Position numbers and translations under genes: made by a program. The notes beneath the pieces are model-generated. The model had not been told where the DNA came from. It searched no databases and saw only the letters and a program-made list of their open reading frames with translations. A stretch of DNA of 10,102 nucleotides, taken from the NCBI GenBank assembly GCA_028702415.1, contig JAQVOT010000025.1, forward strand, positions 1 through 10,102, in the 5' to 3' direction. This document shows, in pieces, positions 1 to 6,044 of the stretch. Each line of letters begins with the position of its first letter. Within the stretch, counting starts at the first letter, position 1. Source of the stretch: Eubacteriales bacterium. GTDB lineage: Bacteria; Bacillota; Clostridia; Peptostreptococcales; Anaerovoracaceae.

Positions 1-49
1 ACTGCCATATTTCAGACCATATTCTCTTCCCTTTTGTCTGTTCTGTCAT
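1..49 (-). CDS. 5' end of an unidentified gene under a manganese-riboswitch leader (partial)
   Basis: Only the first 16 codons are present, reading MTEQTKGKRIWSEIWQ, and the frame is open to the window edge. The start is well supported. AAGGAGG lies at 60-54 on the minus strand, 4 nt before the ATG, and directly follows the T-tract of the leader terminator. The leader is a recognisable yybP-ykoY aptamer. Known genes behind such leaders mostly encode manganese or other cation exporters and membrane proteins (MntP, TerC/YkoY-type, P-type ATPases, UPF0016), so a metal-homeostasis protein is the best guess. That guess rests on the leader alone. The visible residues form a hydrophilic, basic start with two tryptophans and do not identify a family. 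Confidence 0.6.
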   Translation of the reverse strand, partial: MTEQTKGKRIWSEIWQ

Positions 50-53
50 TTTT

Positions 54-60
54 CCTCCTT
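54..60 (-). promoter_or_regulatory. Ribosome binding site of the riboswitch-controlled gene
   Basis: AAGGAGG on the minus strand is a full match to the 16S anti-Shine-Dalgarno sequence, with AAAA between it and the ATG at 49-47. It sits immediately after the T-run of the leader terminator and is not part of that stem. The switch therefore most likely acts on transcription rather than by hiding the ribosome site. Confidence 0.7.
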
Positions 61-102
61 CAAAAAAATAGAGACATATCCGTTTATCTGCAGATAAGTC
101 TC
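61..102 (-). terminator. Intrinsic terminator forming the riboswitch expression platform
   Basis: Minus-strand reading: GAGAC (102-98) pairs with GUCUC (75-71), a U-U mismatch (97/76) follows, then UAUCU (96-92) pairs with GGAUA (81-77) around a 10-nt loop. TATTTTTTT (70-62) comes straight after the stem, as in factor-independent terminators. The 5' arm contains CUUAU (98-94), which is also the 3' strand of the aptamer P1 helix, so stem and aptamer exclude each other. Metal binding that holds P1 closed would prevent termination (ON switch). A 14-bp palindrome, TTATCTGCAGATAA (84-97), overlaps the 5' arm and loop and could form an alternative hairpin. Confidence 0.8.
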
Positions 103-182
103 ATCATTTAAGACCATGCCAGGACATATCGCCCGTGGATGTTGACATCATCACGCATAATATGCGCTGATTACTCCCCTAT
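94..182 (-). promoter_or_regulatory. yybP-ykoY family manganese riboswitch aptamer
   Basis: Minus-strand reading: P1 is AUAGG (182-178) with CUUAU (98-94). The conserved loop GGAGUAA (177-171) follows, inside AGGGGAGUA, the best diagnostic string of this family. P2 is CGCAU-AUU-AUGCG (166-154). P3 is AUGUC (148-144) with GGCAU (120-116), then an internal loop containing CCU (123-121) and an inner stem ACAU (142-139) with AUGU (127-124). The sequence before the P1 3' strand is AUGAGA (104-99), comparable to the GCAAGA of characterised members. In known members, the two facing loops bind Mn2+ and dock when metal is present. The order of elements fits that fold, although P3 and P4 are short. Family assignment is from memory of the consensus and was not computed. 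Confidence 0.75.
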
Positions 183-194
183 TCTTATTTTTTT

Positions 195-223
195 ATTAAA
201 ACACAAAAAAAGAATATCTTCAA
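195..223 (-). promoter_or_regulatory. Sigma-A-type promoter for the riboswitch transcript
   Basis: On the minus strand, TTGAAG (223-218) and TTTAAT (200-195) are separated by exactly 17 bp. The expected transcription start, about 188, lies only a few bases before the P1 5' strand of the aptamer, where a leader promoter should be. The surrounding DNA is strongly A/T rich, so chance matches are possible, but the spacing and position fit well. Confidence 0.6.
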
Positions 224-236
224 GTTGTTTTTGTGT
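201..236. repeat. 9-bp inverted repeat across the divergent promoter region
   Basis: ACACAAAAA (201-209) and TTTTTGTGT (228-236) are perfect inverted copies around an 18-bp centre. The centre contains the -35 box of the leftward promoter (218-223) and the right arm overlaps the -35 box of the rightward candidate (225-230). It could be an operator for a dimeric regulator acting on both transcripts. The arms are low in complexity, so it may also be chance in A/T-rich DNA. Confidence 0.35.
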
Positions 237-254
237 GCCATATGGTGTTAAAAT
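225..254 (+). promoter_or_regulatory. Candidate promoter for the cysteine-rich membrane protein gene
   Basis: TTGTTT (225-230) and TAAAAT (249-254) are spaced by 18 bp, upstream of the gene starting at 310. The match is partial at both boxes. Its -35 lies one base from the -35 of the leftward promoter on the other strand, so the two promoters are back to back. Confidence 0.35.
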
Positions 255-294
255 GCTATTATGTGGATTTTAATAAATGTTGGTGCTGAAAATC

Positions 295-299
295 AGGAG
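295..299 (+). promoter_or_regulatory. Ribosome binding site that decides the start at 310
   Basis: AGGAG lies 10 nt before the ATG at 310. The earlier in-frame ATG at 277 has no purine-rich site before it (the preceding bases are A/T rich), so the shorter reading is preferred. Confidence 0.6.
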
Positions 300-309
300 T
301 ACATATACT

Positions 310-1134
310 ATGTTAAATGAAAAAAACAGAATGTTTACAATCTATATGGTCCGACTCACGGGCAGAGTTGTTATCTTTGTCGTGTCTGTTATACTGTACA
401 TTCTACATCGTGACTGGTTTGAAAGTGTTCTTACCAACCAATTCTTTTATCAATTGACACCTCTTCATATTCTATGGGCTATTCTCATGGCAGGAATGAT
501 TGTCCACCTGATTCCCAAGTCCAAAATAACCATGAGCGGACGCAAAAGCAGCAAGCAAACCTATCACGAGCCCGAAGAGGGTTACGATAAACTTCATCTG
601 CTGGAATACGTTCAGCAGATGAATATAAGAGCCTGGAGGGTATTGCTTATCTGGGTATGCTGGAATGCCATATTCGGAATTCTATATCTTACAGGAGCAA
701 TCGTTGCTCCTGAACTTCTGATGCTATCTCTCTTTTACTTCACCTGTGATCTGGTCTGTATGATGCTGTTCTGCCCCTTCCAGAAATACCTGATGGGCAA
801 CCGTTGCTGTGTCAACTGCAGAATATTCGACTGGGGGCACATGATGATGTACACACCCATGCTGTTTATTCCTAGCTTTTTCAGCTGGAGTCTGCTCTTT
901 ACATCATTGATAGTTGCCATCAGATGGGAACTTATCTATGCCAGATATCCTGAACGTTTCTGGAGAGGATCCAACAGCACCATAAAATGCGAAAACTGTC
1001 AGGATAAAACCTGCCGCATAAAAAAACCGCTTATTACCGGCATAGATAAAGTCGCATCCGCCATGCCTGCACCTGCAAATAAACTCGCTACCAATGCAGA
1101 AGAGCTTGACAGTGAATTCGATAGCCATCAATAA
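310..1134 (+). CDS. Polytopic membrane protein with cysteine clusters, unknown function
   Basis: From the preferred start this is a 274-residue protein; an upstream in-frame ATG at 277 would add 11 residues. I do not recognise the family. About five hydrophobic spans are visible, near residues 14-34, 50-68, 109-130, 134-155 and 180-205, with a charged loop between the second and third (about 70-105). Cysteines are concentrated: C146, C150 and C155 in the fourth span, C166-C167-x2-C170 just after it (in NRCCVNCRIFDWGH), and C227-x2-C230-x4-C235 in the hydrophilic tail, followed by lysines. The last 35 residues are polar and look disordered. The clustered CxxC-type pairs suggest metal, iron-sulfur or redox chemistry at the membrane face, but this is inference. 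It stands alone, divergent from the manganese-riboswitch gene and convergent with the peptide operon, and neither neighbour fixes its role. Confidence 0.8.
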   Translation: MLNEKNRMFTIYMVRLTGRVVIFVVSVILYILHRDWFESVLTNQFFYQLTPLHILWAILMAGMIVHLIPKSKITMSGRKSSKQTYHEPEEGYDKLHLLEYVQQMNIRAWRVLLIWVCWNAIFGILYLTGAIVAPELLMLSLFYFTCDLVCMMLFCPFQKYLMGNRCCVNCRIFDWGHMMMYTPMLFIPSFFSWSLLFTSLIVAIRWELIYARYPERFWRGSNSTIKCENCQDKTCRIKKPLITGIDKVASAMPAPANKLATNAEELDSEFDSHQ

Positions 1135-1164
1135 GTGGCGACAAGTGGTTAAGTTCTGAATACA

Positions 1165-1704
1165 TTATAGTAATAATTTAGTGGCCACCTTTTCCCTAAT
1201 GGTGGTCCCTTTTATTTCTTCAACAATAGTAAGGGCAAACTCCATGGCGAATGCAGGTCCTTTACCGGTAATAATATTTCCGTCAACGGTCACTGCTTCA
1301 CCTGTAGGAACAGCACCTGCAAGCCGGTCTTCCATGCCCGGATATATTGTTGCTCTCCTGCCTTCGATTACGCCGGCTGTTCCAAGAGCCAGCGGAGCAG
1401 CGCAGATTGCAGCAATTTTTTTGTCTCCCACCGCAAATTCCCTGATATTTCTCATAAGACCTTCGTGGGCTTCCAGATTAGTTGCTCCAGGCATTCCTCC
1501 CGGAAGTACTATCATTTCACAGATACTGTAATCTGCATCCACAAAAAGAATGTCTGCTTCAACATTAATCCCGTGGGCACCCATAACCAGTTTTTTCTCT
1601 GTTACCGATACAGATCGAACTTCAATGTCCGCCCTCCTTAGAATATCCACAACGGTAATGGCTTCCACCTCTTCAAAGCCTGTTGCCAGATGTACATATA
1701 CCAT
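1165..1704 (-). CDS. DJ-1/PfpI superfamily protein (class I glutamine amidotransferase-like fold)
   Basis: A 179-residue single-domain protein, the usual length for bacterial DJ-1/YajL/ThiJ-type members. The reactive cysteine is C101 in the nucleophile elbow AAICAAP, and the partner glutamate is E14 in GFEEVEA, both as in human DJ-1 (C106, E18). The LPGGMPG segment near 67-73 is the usual glycine-rich turn. Family members have been described as glyoxalase III-like, deglycase-like, chaperone or oxidative-stress proteins, and which applies cannot be told here. The start at 1704 is chosen because AGGAGGT lies 6 nt upstream; a GTG at 1731 would add nine residues but has no such site. It is the last gene of the peptide operon, 23 nt after the PepV-type dipeptidase, so it is probably cotranscribed. 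Confidence 0.9.
   Translation of the reverse strand: MVYVHLATGFEEVEAITVVDILRRADIEVRSVSVTEKKLVMGAHGINVEADILFVDADYSICEMIVLPGGMPGATNLEAHEGLMRNIREFAVGDKKIAAICAAPLALGTAGVIEGRRATIYPGMEDRLAGAVPTGEAVTVDGNIITGKGPAFAMEFALTIVEEIKGTTIREKVATKLLL
1183..1220 (+). terminator. Possible intrinsic terminator for the rightward gene, inside the DJ-1 gene 3' end
   Basis: On the plus strand GGCCACC (1183-1189) pairs with GGTGG-T-CC (1201-1208, one bulged T) around an 11-nt loop, followed by CTTTTATTTCTT. It lies about 50 bp after the stop of the plus-strand gene, overlapping the last codons of the convergent DJ-1 family gene. The stem is short and the T-tract is interrupted, so support is moderate. No equally good terminator was seen for the leftward operon. 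Confidence 0.4.
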
Positions 1705-1710
1705 AAAAAA

Positions 1711-1717
1711 ACCTCCT
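1711..1717 (-). promoter_or_regulatory. Ribosome binding site fixing the DJ-1 family gene start
   Basis: AGGAGGT on the minus strand, then six T, then the ATG at 1704-1702. It selects this ATG over the upstream in-frame GTG at 1731, which overlaps the dipeptidase stop codon. Confidence 0.7.
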
Positions 1718-1727
1718 AATATAAAAT

Positions 1728-3047
1728 TCACACAAAACTACTGTTCGAGAACAATATAGTTTCTATTGCTTCCCTGTATATTCTAAAACACTTTTCTATT
1801 GTTTCAATACCAATGGACTCATTCGGTTGATGGCAGAAATCCTCATCCCCCGGAAAAGCCGGCCCCCAAGAAACAATGTTTGGCATGGTCTTGGCGTATG
1901 AACCTCCCATTGCAATGCTCCCGGAATAAGAAATGCCCGAGTGCTTATTATAAGCATCGTCAAACACCTTCAGGAAAGGTCTGTCTCTTGGCACAAATAC
2001 TGCCGGCATAATGCTGATTGTCTTGGCACAGCCGCCAAGTTTTCTGGCAAATTCATCAAAAAAATCAACTATATCCTTCGGCTCTGTTCCATAAGCAAAT
2101 CTCACATCCACTACTACGTGAAGTTTGTTTTTATTCGTCCTGATTACTGTCGGGGAAAATACAGTCCTATGTACCCACTCACCTCGAAAGTATTCGCTTT
2201 TCTTATATATCGGCAATGTGCTTCCATAGCAATCCGCAAAGGCAGATTGGACCATTTCAAGCACCTCGCTTACATAAGAGTACTCCCCGGCTTCCTTAAG
2301 TTTATTCAGTAGATTGAAAATGGCATTCTCTCCCTTTGTGGGATCACAGGAATGACATGTATTGCCTGTAGCCTCAATTGTGCTGCCATCAGCCATAACC
2401 GCACATGCAAAGGAAGGAATTGCATTAACCACGGTACCCGCTTCAATATACCTTATATTGCTTTCCTCAGGTATGTCGAATTCCATATCCATGTCTACAA
2501 TTCCCTTCTCTATGTTGGCATATGGGAACTCGCCATCTGGCGTAAAACCGTAATCCGGCAGAGGGTTTGAAGTAACATAGTCATACATATCCTCCCATTC
2601 TCCCTCCTCTTGAGTGCCAATTATCAGTTGCACTTTTTTCTTGGGAAAAATTCCTTCTTCTTCGGATCTGTCAGAAGCTGCCTTCATTGCAAAAAGGCAT
2701 GTTATTACCATGCCCTTGTCATCCATCGTGCCACGCCCAAAAATTCTGCCATCCTTCATTACCGCTTCATAAGGGTCAGTAGACCATTCTTCCAGTGGCC
2801 CCGGTGGAACCACATCCACATGCGCGAGAATACCCAGCGTTTCCGGGCCTTCGCCCCATTCAATTACGCCTACTCTGCCCCCCGCATAAGCTCCGGCCTT
2901 AAATCCAAGTTTCTTTCCCAAGTCAAGTGCATAACCGAGTGCCTTCCGAACCTCTTCTCTGTCACCGGTTACACTAGGTATGCTGATAAGCTTTGAAAGT
3001 TCCTTTAGAATTTCTTCGCGGTATTCTATTTTTTTTCTGTCGGCCAT
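1728..3047 (-). CDS. pepV: M20 family metallopeptidase, PepV/Sapep-type dipeptidase
   Basis: A 439-residue cytoplasmic zinc dipeptidase, slightly shorter than typical PepV (about 470). Metal ligands and catalytic residues follow the M20 pattern: H76 and D78 in LAHVDVVPPG, bridging D109 in GRGTMDDKG, general base E147 and ligand E148 in GTQEEGEW, D171 in TPDGEFP and a C-terminal H406 in FCHQPNE. H232 in the TCHSCDPTKGENA segment matches the lid-domain histidine of the family. PepV-like enzymes cleave dipeptides with a free N-terminus, which fits degradation of peptides imported by the transporter encoded upstream. The start has GGTGAT six nt before the ATG. A 74-nt gap separates it from the IclR gene, the largest gap in the operon. 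An amidohydrolase acting on N-acyl compounds is possible, but the overall match to PepV is strong. Confidence 0.9.
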   Translation of the reverse strand: MADRKKIEYREEILKELSKLISIPSVTGDREEVRKALGYALDLGKKLGFKAGAYAGGRVGVIEWGEGPETLGILAHVDVVPPGPLEEWSTDPYEAVMKDGRIFGRGTMDDKGMVITCLFAMKAASDRSEEEGIFPKKKVQLIIGTQEEGEWEDMYDYVTSNPLPDYGFTPDGEFPYANIEKGIVDMDMEFDIPEESNIRYIEAGTVVNAIPSFACAVMADGSTIEATGNTCHSCDPTKGENAIFNLLNKLKEAGEYSYVSEVLEMVQSAFADCYGSTLPIYKKSEYFRGEWVHRTVFSPTVIRTNKNKLHVVVDVRFAYGTEPKDIVDFFDEFARKLGGCAKTISIMPAVFVPRDRPFLKVFDDAYNKHSGISYSGSIAMGGSYAKTMPNIVSWGPAFPGDEDFCHQPNESIGIETIEKCFRIYREAIETILFSNSSFV

Positions 3048-3121
3048 TGTTCCATCACCATTCTTTTTTCATATTTCCCCAGCCTGTCTGTATATGAATG
3101 CCGTTGTGGAAAAATTCCTTC
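3048..3121 (-). other. Short intergenic region between the IclR and PepV-type genes
   Basis: These 74 nt form the widest gap in the leftward operon. On the minus strand they hold a small GGAA-TTT-TTCC repeat (3118-3108), too short to stand as a terminator, and the GGTGAT ribosome site of the dipeptidase gene. No convincing promoter or T-tract terminator was seen, so read-through into the dipeptidase gene is the simplest reading. Confidence 0.4.
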
Positions 3122-3880
3122 TCATCTTAAATATTTCTCAATCTCATGCTGATACTTGAAGAGAATCTTCAGAATCTCTTCAACTTTCTTTTCGTAACCA
3201 TCCTGCTTGAAGAAAGAAACCGCAACTACATTTCTGACCCTGCCATCGGGGCTTCTCAGGGGGACACCTACACCTATTGCATAAGTGAAGGATTCCTCAA
3301 TACTCAGCACATACCCGTCCTTACGAATCCTATCGTACTCGTCCAGAATTTCCTGTGGGTCCGTCAGGGTCTGAGGAGTCTCCTTTTCAAAGTTCATTTC
3401 TGCAAGTTGTTCATAACTTACCGGATTATCTCTGAATGCCGTAAGGCACTTACCGTAAGTACCTCTATTAATGGGATAGAATGTCCCAGGCTTGTCATTT
3501 ACCTTGATAGCCTGGTGTATTTCAATAGAATAGATGGAAACTATTTTTTCCCCGTCTCTTCTCGCCAGGCCTACCGATTCCTTTGTTTCTTCTCCAATTT
3601 TTTCCAACAAGCTTAAGATTTTTTCCTCATAATCCGCCTTTGTAAGATAGGCACTCCCCATATGATAAGCCAGTGGCCCCAATGTGTAGTATCTGTCATC
3701 CTCTGATCTCATGATAAACCCGTAGTTCTCCAATGAAGTCAGATCTCTATAGACTGTGGTTCTGTTCATACCGGTAATCTTCACTATGTCCATAACAGAA
3801 TATTCATATGGTTCTTCACTGAATACACTTAGTATTTCCAGAGCCTTTTCTATGCTTGTCTTATTGTTTTCTTTTGTCAT
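3122..3880 (-). CDS. IclR family transcriptional regulator
   Basis: A 252-residue protein with the normal two-domain layout. Residues about 8-70 form the winged helix-turn-helix, with the recognition region near TGMNRTTVYRDLTSLENYG (37-55) and a wing at DDRYYTLGPL. Residues about 83-250 form the GAF-like effector-binding domain, with the family-typical NRGTYGKCLTAF (138-149) and EESFTYAIGVGVPLR (195-209). IclR proteins are ligand-responsive repressors or activators, often of catabolic operons next to them. Here the gene is inside the operon: its ATG shares one base with the stop of the M20 gene upstream (TAATG), implying coupled translation and possible autoregulation. The preceding SD (GGGGA) is weak, in line with coupling. 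The effector is probably a peptide or amino-acid derivative handled by the operon, which is inference. Confidence 0.92.
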   Translation of the reverse strand: MTKENNKTSIEKALEILSVFSEEPYEYSVMDIVKITGMNRTTVYRDLTSLENYGFIMRSEDDRYYTLGPLAYHMGSAYLTKADYEEKILSLLEKIGEETKESVGLARRDGEKIVSIYSIEIHQAIKVNDKPGTFYPINRGTYGKCLTAFRDNPVSYEQLAEMNFEKETPQTLTDPQEILDEYDRIRKDGYVLSIEESFTYAIGVGVPLRSPDGRVRNVVAVSFFKQDGYEKKVEEILKILFKYQHEIEKYLR

Positions 3881-5076
3881 TACTCTGATTCCCCACAGTA
3901 CTCAAGTGCTGTCAATGCGAACATGACTGCAGCTTTTTTTAACTGTTCTATTGATACATATTCATCGGCAGTATGGCAGACAGCCATTTCGCCGGGTCCG
4001 AATATTATGCATTCCGCATCAGTATTGTTTGAAATAAATCCGGCATCAGTCCAGACAGAAAGTCCCACAAGTGGCCTTTCGCCCATTCCTTCTGCATCAG
4101 CCGCCGCCTGCACGGCTTTGACTATTCCGGCGTCAGAATTCGTGCAGAATCCCAAGTGCGGAATCTCGTTTCTGCCATCGAGAAGGTCGCTTGCCTTTGC
4201 GCTGAATCCGTGATGCCTCCCGGCAAGAATCTCAATGATTTCATTGATCTCCAGGTAAACGTCTTCAACTGTTTCTCCGGGTATTGATCTTCGGTCAAAA
4301 GTAACCAGGCATTTGTCGGCCACTGTGCTTGGCTGGTCACCGCCAAAAACTGTGCCGATATTAATAGTAGGACTTCCAAGATAATCTATCTTTCTCTCCG
4401 CCAACTGCAGAGAGTATTCATCAGTAAGATATGTGATGAATCTGGCCGCCATCTCAATAGCGTTAATTCCATCTTCCTGATTTCCGCCATGAACTTTCTT
4501 TCCATAGAATTCTACTTTTATCCATTCCAGGCCTTTGTTTCCAAGCCCTATTTTCAGCTCCGACGGCTCCCCTACGATTACAGCATCCGCGCCGCACCAA
4601 TCCATAAGGAGAGCCTTGGTCCCAATGCCTGCTTCCTCTTCATCGGCAACTGCCGCAAAAACTAGGTCGCCCTTCAGTTTCACTCTCGCATTTTTTATTC
4701 CTACGAGGGCCGCCATCATTGCGGCAACCGATCCCTTCATATCAGATGTTCCTCTGCCATATACCTTCCCATCACGAATTTCACCGCTGAAAGCATTCTC
4801 CATATCATATGCAGGCACAGTGTCAATGTGTCCATTGAGCATAAGCACGGGGCCATTCCCTCCGCCTACTCTGGCGATAACATTCGACCGTCCGGTTGCA
4901 ACCTCCTGAAGACGAGCATCAACGCCGTTAGAAACCAGGAAGTCGCGGATGAATTCCGCAACCTCCTGCTCCTGATTATCCATAAATGAATAACTTCGTA
5001 TTTTTACAAGGTCGGATGTAAGTTTTGCTACATCTATTTTATTTATTTCTGTAATAATGTTTTCTCTTGCAGTCAT
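3880..5076 (-). CDS. M20 family metallohydrolase, ArgE/DapE-type deacylase or peptidase
   Basis: A 398-residue cytoplasmic metallohydrolase of the ArgE/DapE/ACY1/CPG2 group. Visible catalytic set: H83 and D85 in NGHIDTVPA, bridging D112 in GRGTSDMKG, base E146 and ligand E147 in ADEEEAG, E170 in VGEPSE, dimerisation-domain H196 in KVHGGNQEDGINAIE, and C-terminal ligand H368 in VCHTADEYV. Family members remove acyl groups from N-acyl amino acids (acetylornithine, succinyl-diaminopimelate) or cleave dipeptides. No arginine or lysine biosynthesis genes are nearby, and it is locked between the ABC transporter and IclR genes, so a catabolic role on imported peptides or N-acyl amino acids is more likely than a biosynthetic one. 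Its ATG overlaps the ATPase stop by four bases (ATGA), with GGAGGG 7 nt upstream. Substrate uncertain. Confidence 0.9.
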   Translation of the reverse strand: MTARENIITEINKIDVAKLTSDLVKIRSYSFMDNQEQEVAEFIRDFLVSNGVDARLQEVATGRSNVIARVGGGNGPVLMLNGHIDTVPAYDMENAFSGEIRDGKVYGRGTSDMKGSVAAMMAALVGIKNARVKLKGDLVFAAVADEEEAGIGTKALLMDWCGADAVIVGEPSELKIGLGNKGLEWIKVEFYGKKVHGGNQEDGINAIEMAARFITYLTDEYSLQLAERKIDYLGSPTINIGTVFGGDQPSTVADKCLVTFDRRSIPGETVEDVYLEINEIIEILAGRHHGFSAKASDLLDGRNEIPHLGFCTNSDAGIVKAVQAAADAEGMGERPLVGLSVWTDAGFISNNTDAECIIFGPGEMAVCHTADEYVSIEQLKKAAVMFALTALEYCGESE

Positions 5077-6044
5077 TTCATTGCCCTCCAGCAGGCAACC
5101 TGATGTCCCGGTTCAACCTCTATCATAGGAGGCTCTTCAATCGCGCACTTATCCATATGCACCGGGCATCTGCTGCAGAATTTGCATCCCTCTACGACAT
5201 CTGTAGGGTCAGGTGTTTCACCTTCGAGAACATTACGCTCTCCCAGACGTGCCTGGCCCGGCTTTGGCATGATCTCAACCAGAGCTTTTGTGTATGGATG
5301 AACGGCTCCCTTTATTATTATATCTGAGTTTCCTATTTCCATAATCTTACCCAGATACATTATCGCAATTTTATCGGATATTAGCCATGCCAGTGACAGA
5401 TCATGTGTGATGAACAGGTACGATACGCCTGTTTCCTCTCTGAATTTCATCATCAGTCTCAATATCCCTGTACGTATTGATGCATCCAGCATGGATACAG
5501 GTTCATCCGCCACAACGAAATCAGGTTTCATTATCATTGAACTCGCAATTACTACTCTCTGTCTCTGTCCTCCGGACAGTTCATAAGGATATCTGAAAAA
5601 ATAGTCTTCGCCCGGTGCCATGCCGGCCTCTTCCAGAGCAATTCTGCTTCGCTCCAGTCTGTCCTCCTCACTCTCTGTCAACTTGTTAACAATAAGCGGT
5701 TCAGAGACTATATCCAGAATCTCATTTCTCGGATTAAGAGACTGGTAGGGATCCTGATAAATCATCTGGGCCTTCTGCCTGAAGTTCTTCAGACCGACCT
5801 TACTATTTTCTATTACTTCACCCTTAAACAGCATTTTTTCGCAGGTATACGGAACCAGCTGAAGCAGAGCCTTTCCTGTTGTGGTCTTGCCGCTTCCTGA
5901 TTCACCAACCAGAGAAAAAACTTCCCCTTCATCTATGCTGAAAGATATGCCATCAACTGCTTTGACCGTCTTTTTCTGACTCCCGAAAGTCCCCTTAAGT
6001 TTAAAATGAACCTTCAGATTTTCCACTTCAAAAATCTTAGCCAT
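5073..6044 (-). CDS. dppF: Peptide ABC transporter ATP-binding protein, DppF/OppF type
   Basis: A 323-residue ATPase that pairs with the neighbouring DppD-type subunit to power peptide import across the cytoplasmic membrane. Walker A is GESGSGKTT (47-55), the Q-loop is Q97 in MIYQDPYQSLNP, the signature is LSGGQRQR (156-163), Walker B is VVADEP (177-182) and the switch histidine is H214. The C-terminal oligopeptide-transporter extension has HPYTKAL (249-255) and a cysteine set C287, C290, C293, C300 and C318. The spacing C-x5-C-x6-C plus a distal C matches the motif that binds an iron-sulfur cluster in some Dpp ATPases. GGGAGGTGATC precedes the ATG, an extended Shine-Dalgarno match, and the gene overlaps the upstream ATPase gene by 8 nt. 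The symbol reflects family and position; the substrate could be di- or oligopeptides or another small compound. Confidence 0.92.
   Translation of the reverse strand: MAKIFEVENLKVHFKLKGTFGSQKKTVKAVDGISFSIDEGEVFSLVGESGSGKTTTGKALLQLVPYTCEKMLFKGEVIENSKVGLKNFRQKAQMIYQDPYQSLNPRNEILDIVSEPLIVNKLTESEEDRLERSRIALEEAGMAPGEDYFFRYPYELSGGQRQRVVIASSMIMKPDFVVADEPVSMLDASIRTGILRLMMKFREETGVSYLFITHDLSLAWLISDKIAIMYLGKIMEIGNSDIIIKGAVHPYTKALVEIMPKPGQARLGERNVLEGETPDPTDVVEGCKFCSRCPVHMDKCAIEEPPMIEVEPGHQVACWRAMK

Noticed and set aside
1..49. Reading the partial gene as an OppC-type permease because of a KRIWSEIW-like start
   Set aside because: A lone OppC directly behind a riboswitch with no OppB before it is unlikely, and 16 residues are too few to support it.
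84..97. Perfect 14-bp palindrome TTATCTGCAGATAA as a DNA operator
   Set aside because: It lies downstream of the promoter, inside the riboswitch expression platform, and is better explained as part of the terminator/antiterminator RNA structure.
277..309. Earlier ATG of the plus-strand membrane protein gene
   Set aside because: No ribosome site precedes it, whereas AGGAG sits 10 nt before the ATG at 310; the added residues are not hydrophobic and do not form a signal peptide.
1181..1531. Plus-strand open frame opposite the DJ-1 family gene
   Set aside because: Composition mirrors the antisense of a real gene and there is no ribosome site.
1705..1731. GTG start giving a nine-residue N-terminal extension of the DJ-1 family protein
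   Set aside because: The AGGAGGT site lies inside this stretch and points to the ATG at 1704, which gives the standard DJ-1 N-terminus.
3146..3616. 156-codon open frame on the plus strand opposite the IclR gene
   Set aside because: No ribosome site and no recognisable domain; the opposite strand encodes a complete IclR protein, so this is a shadow frame.
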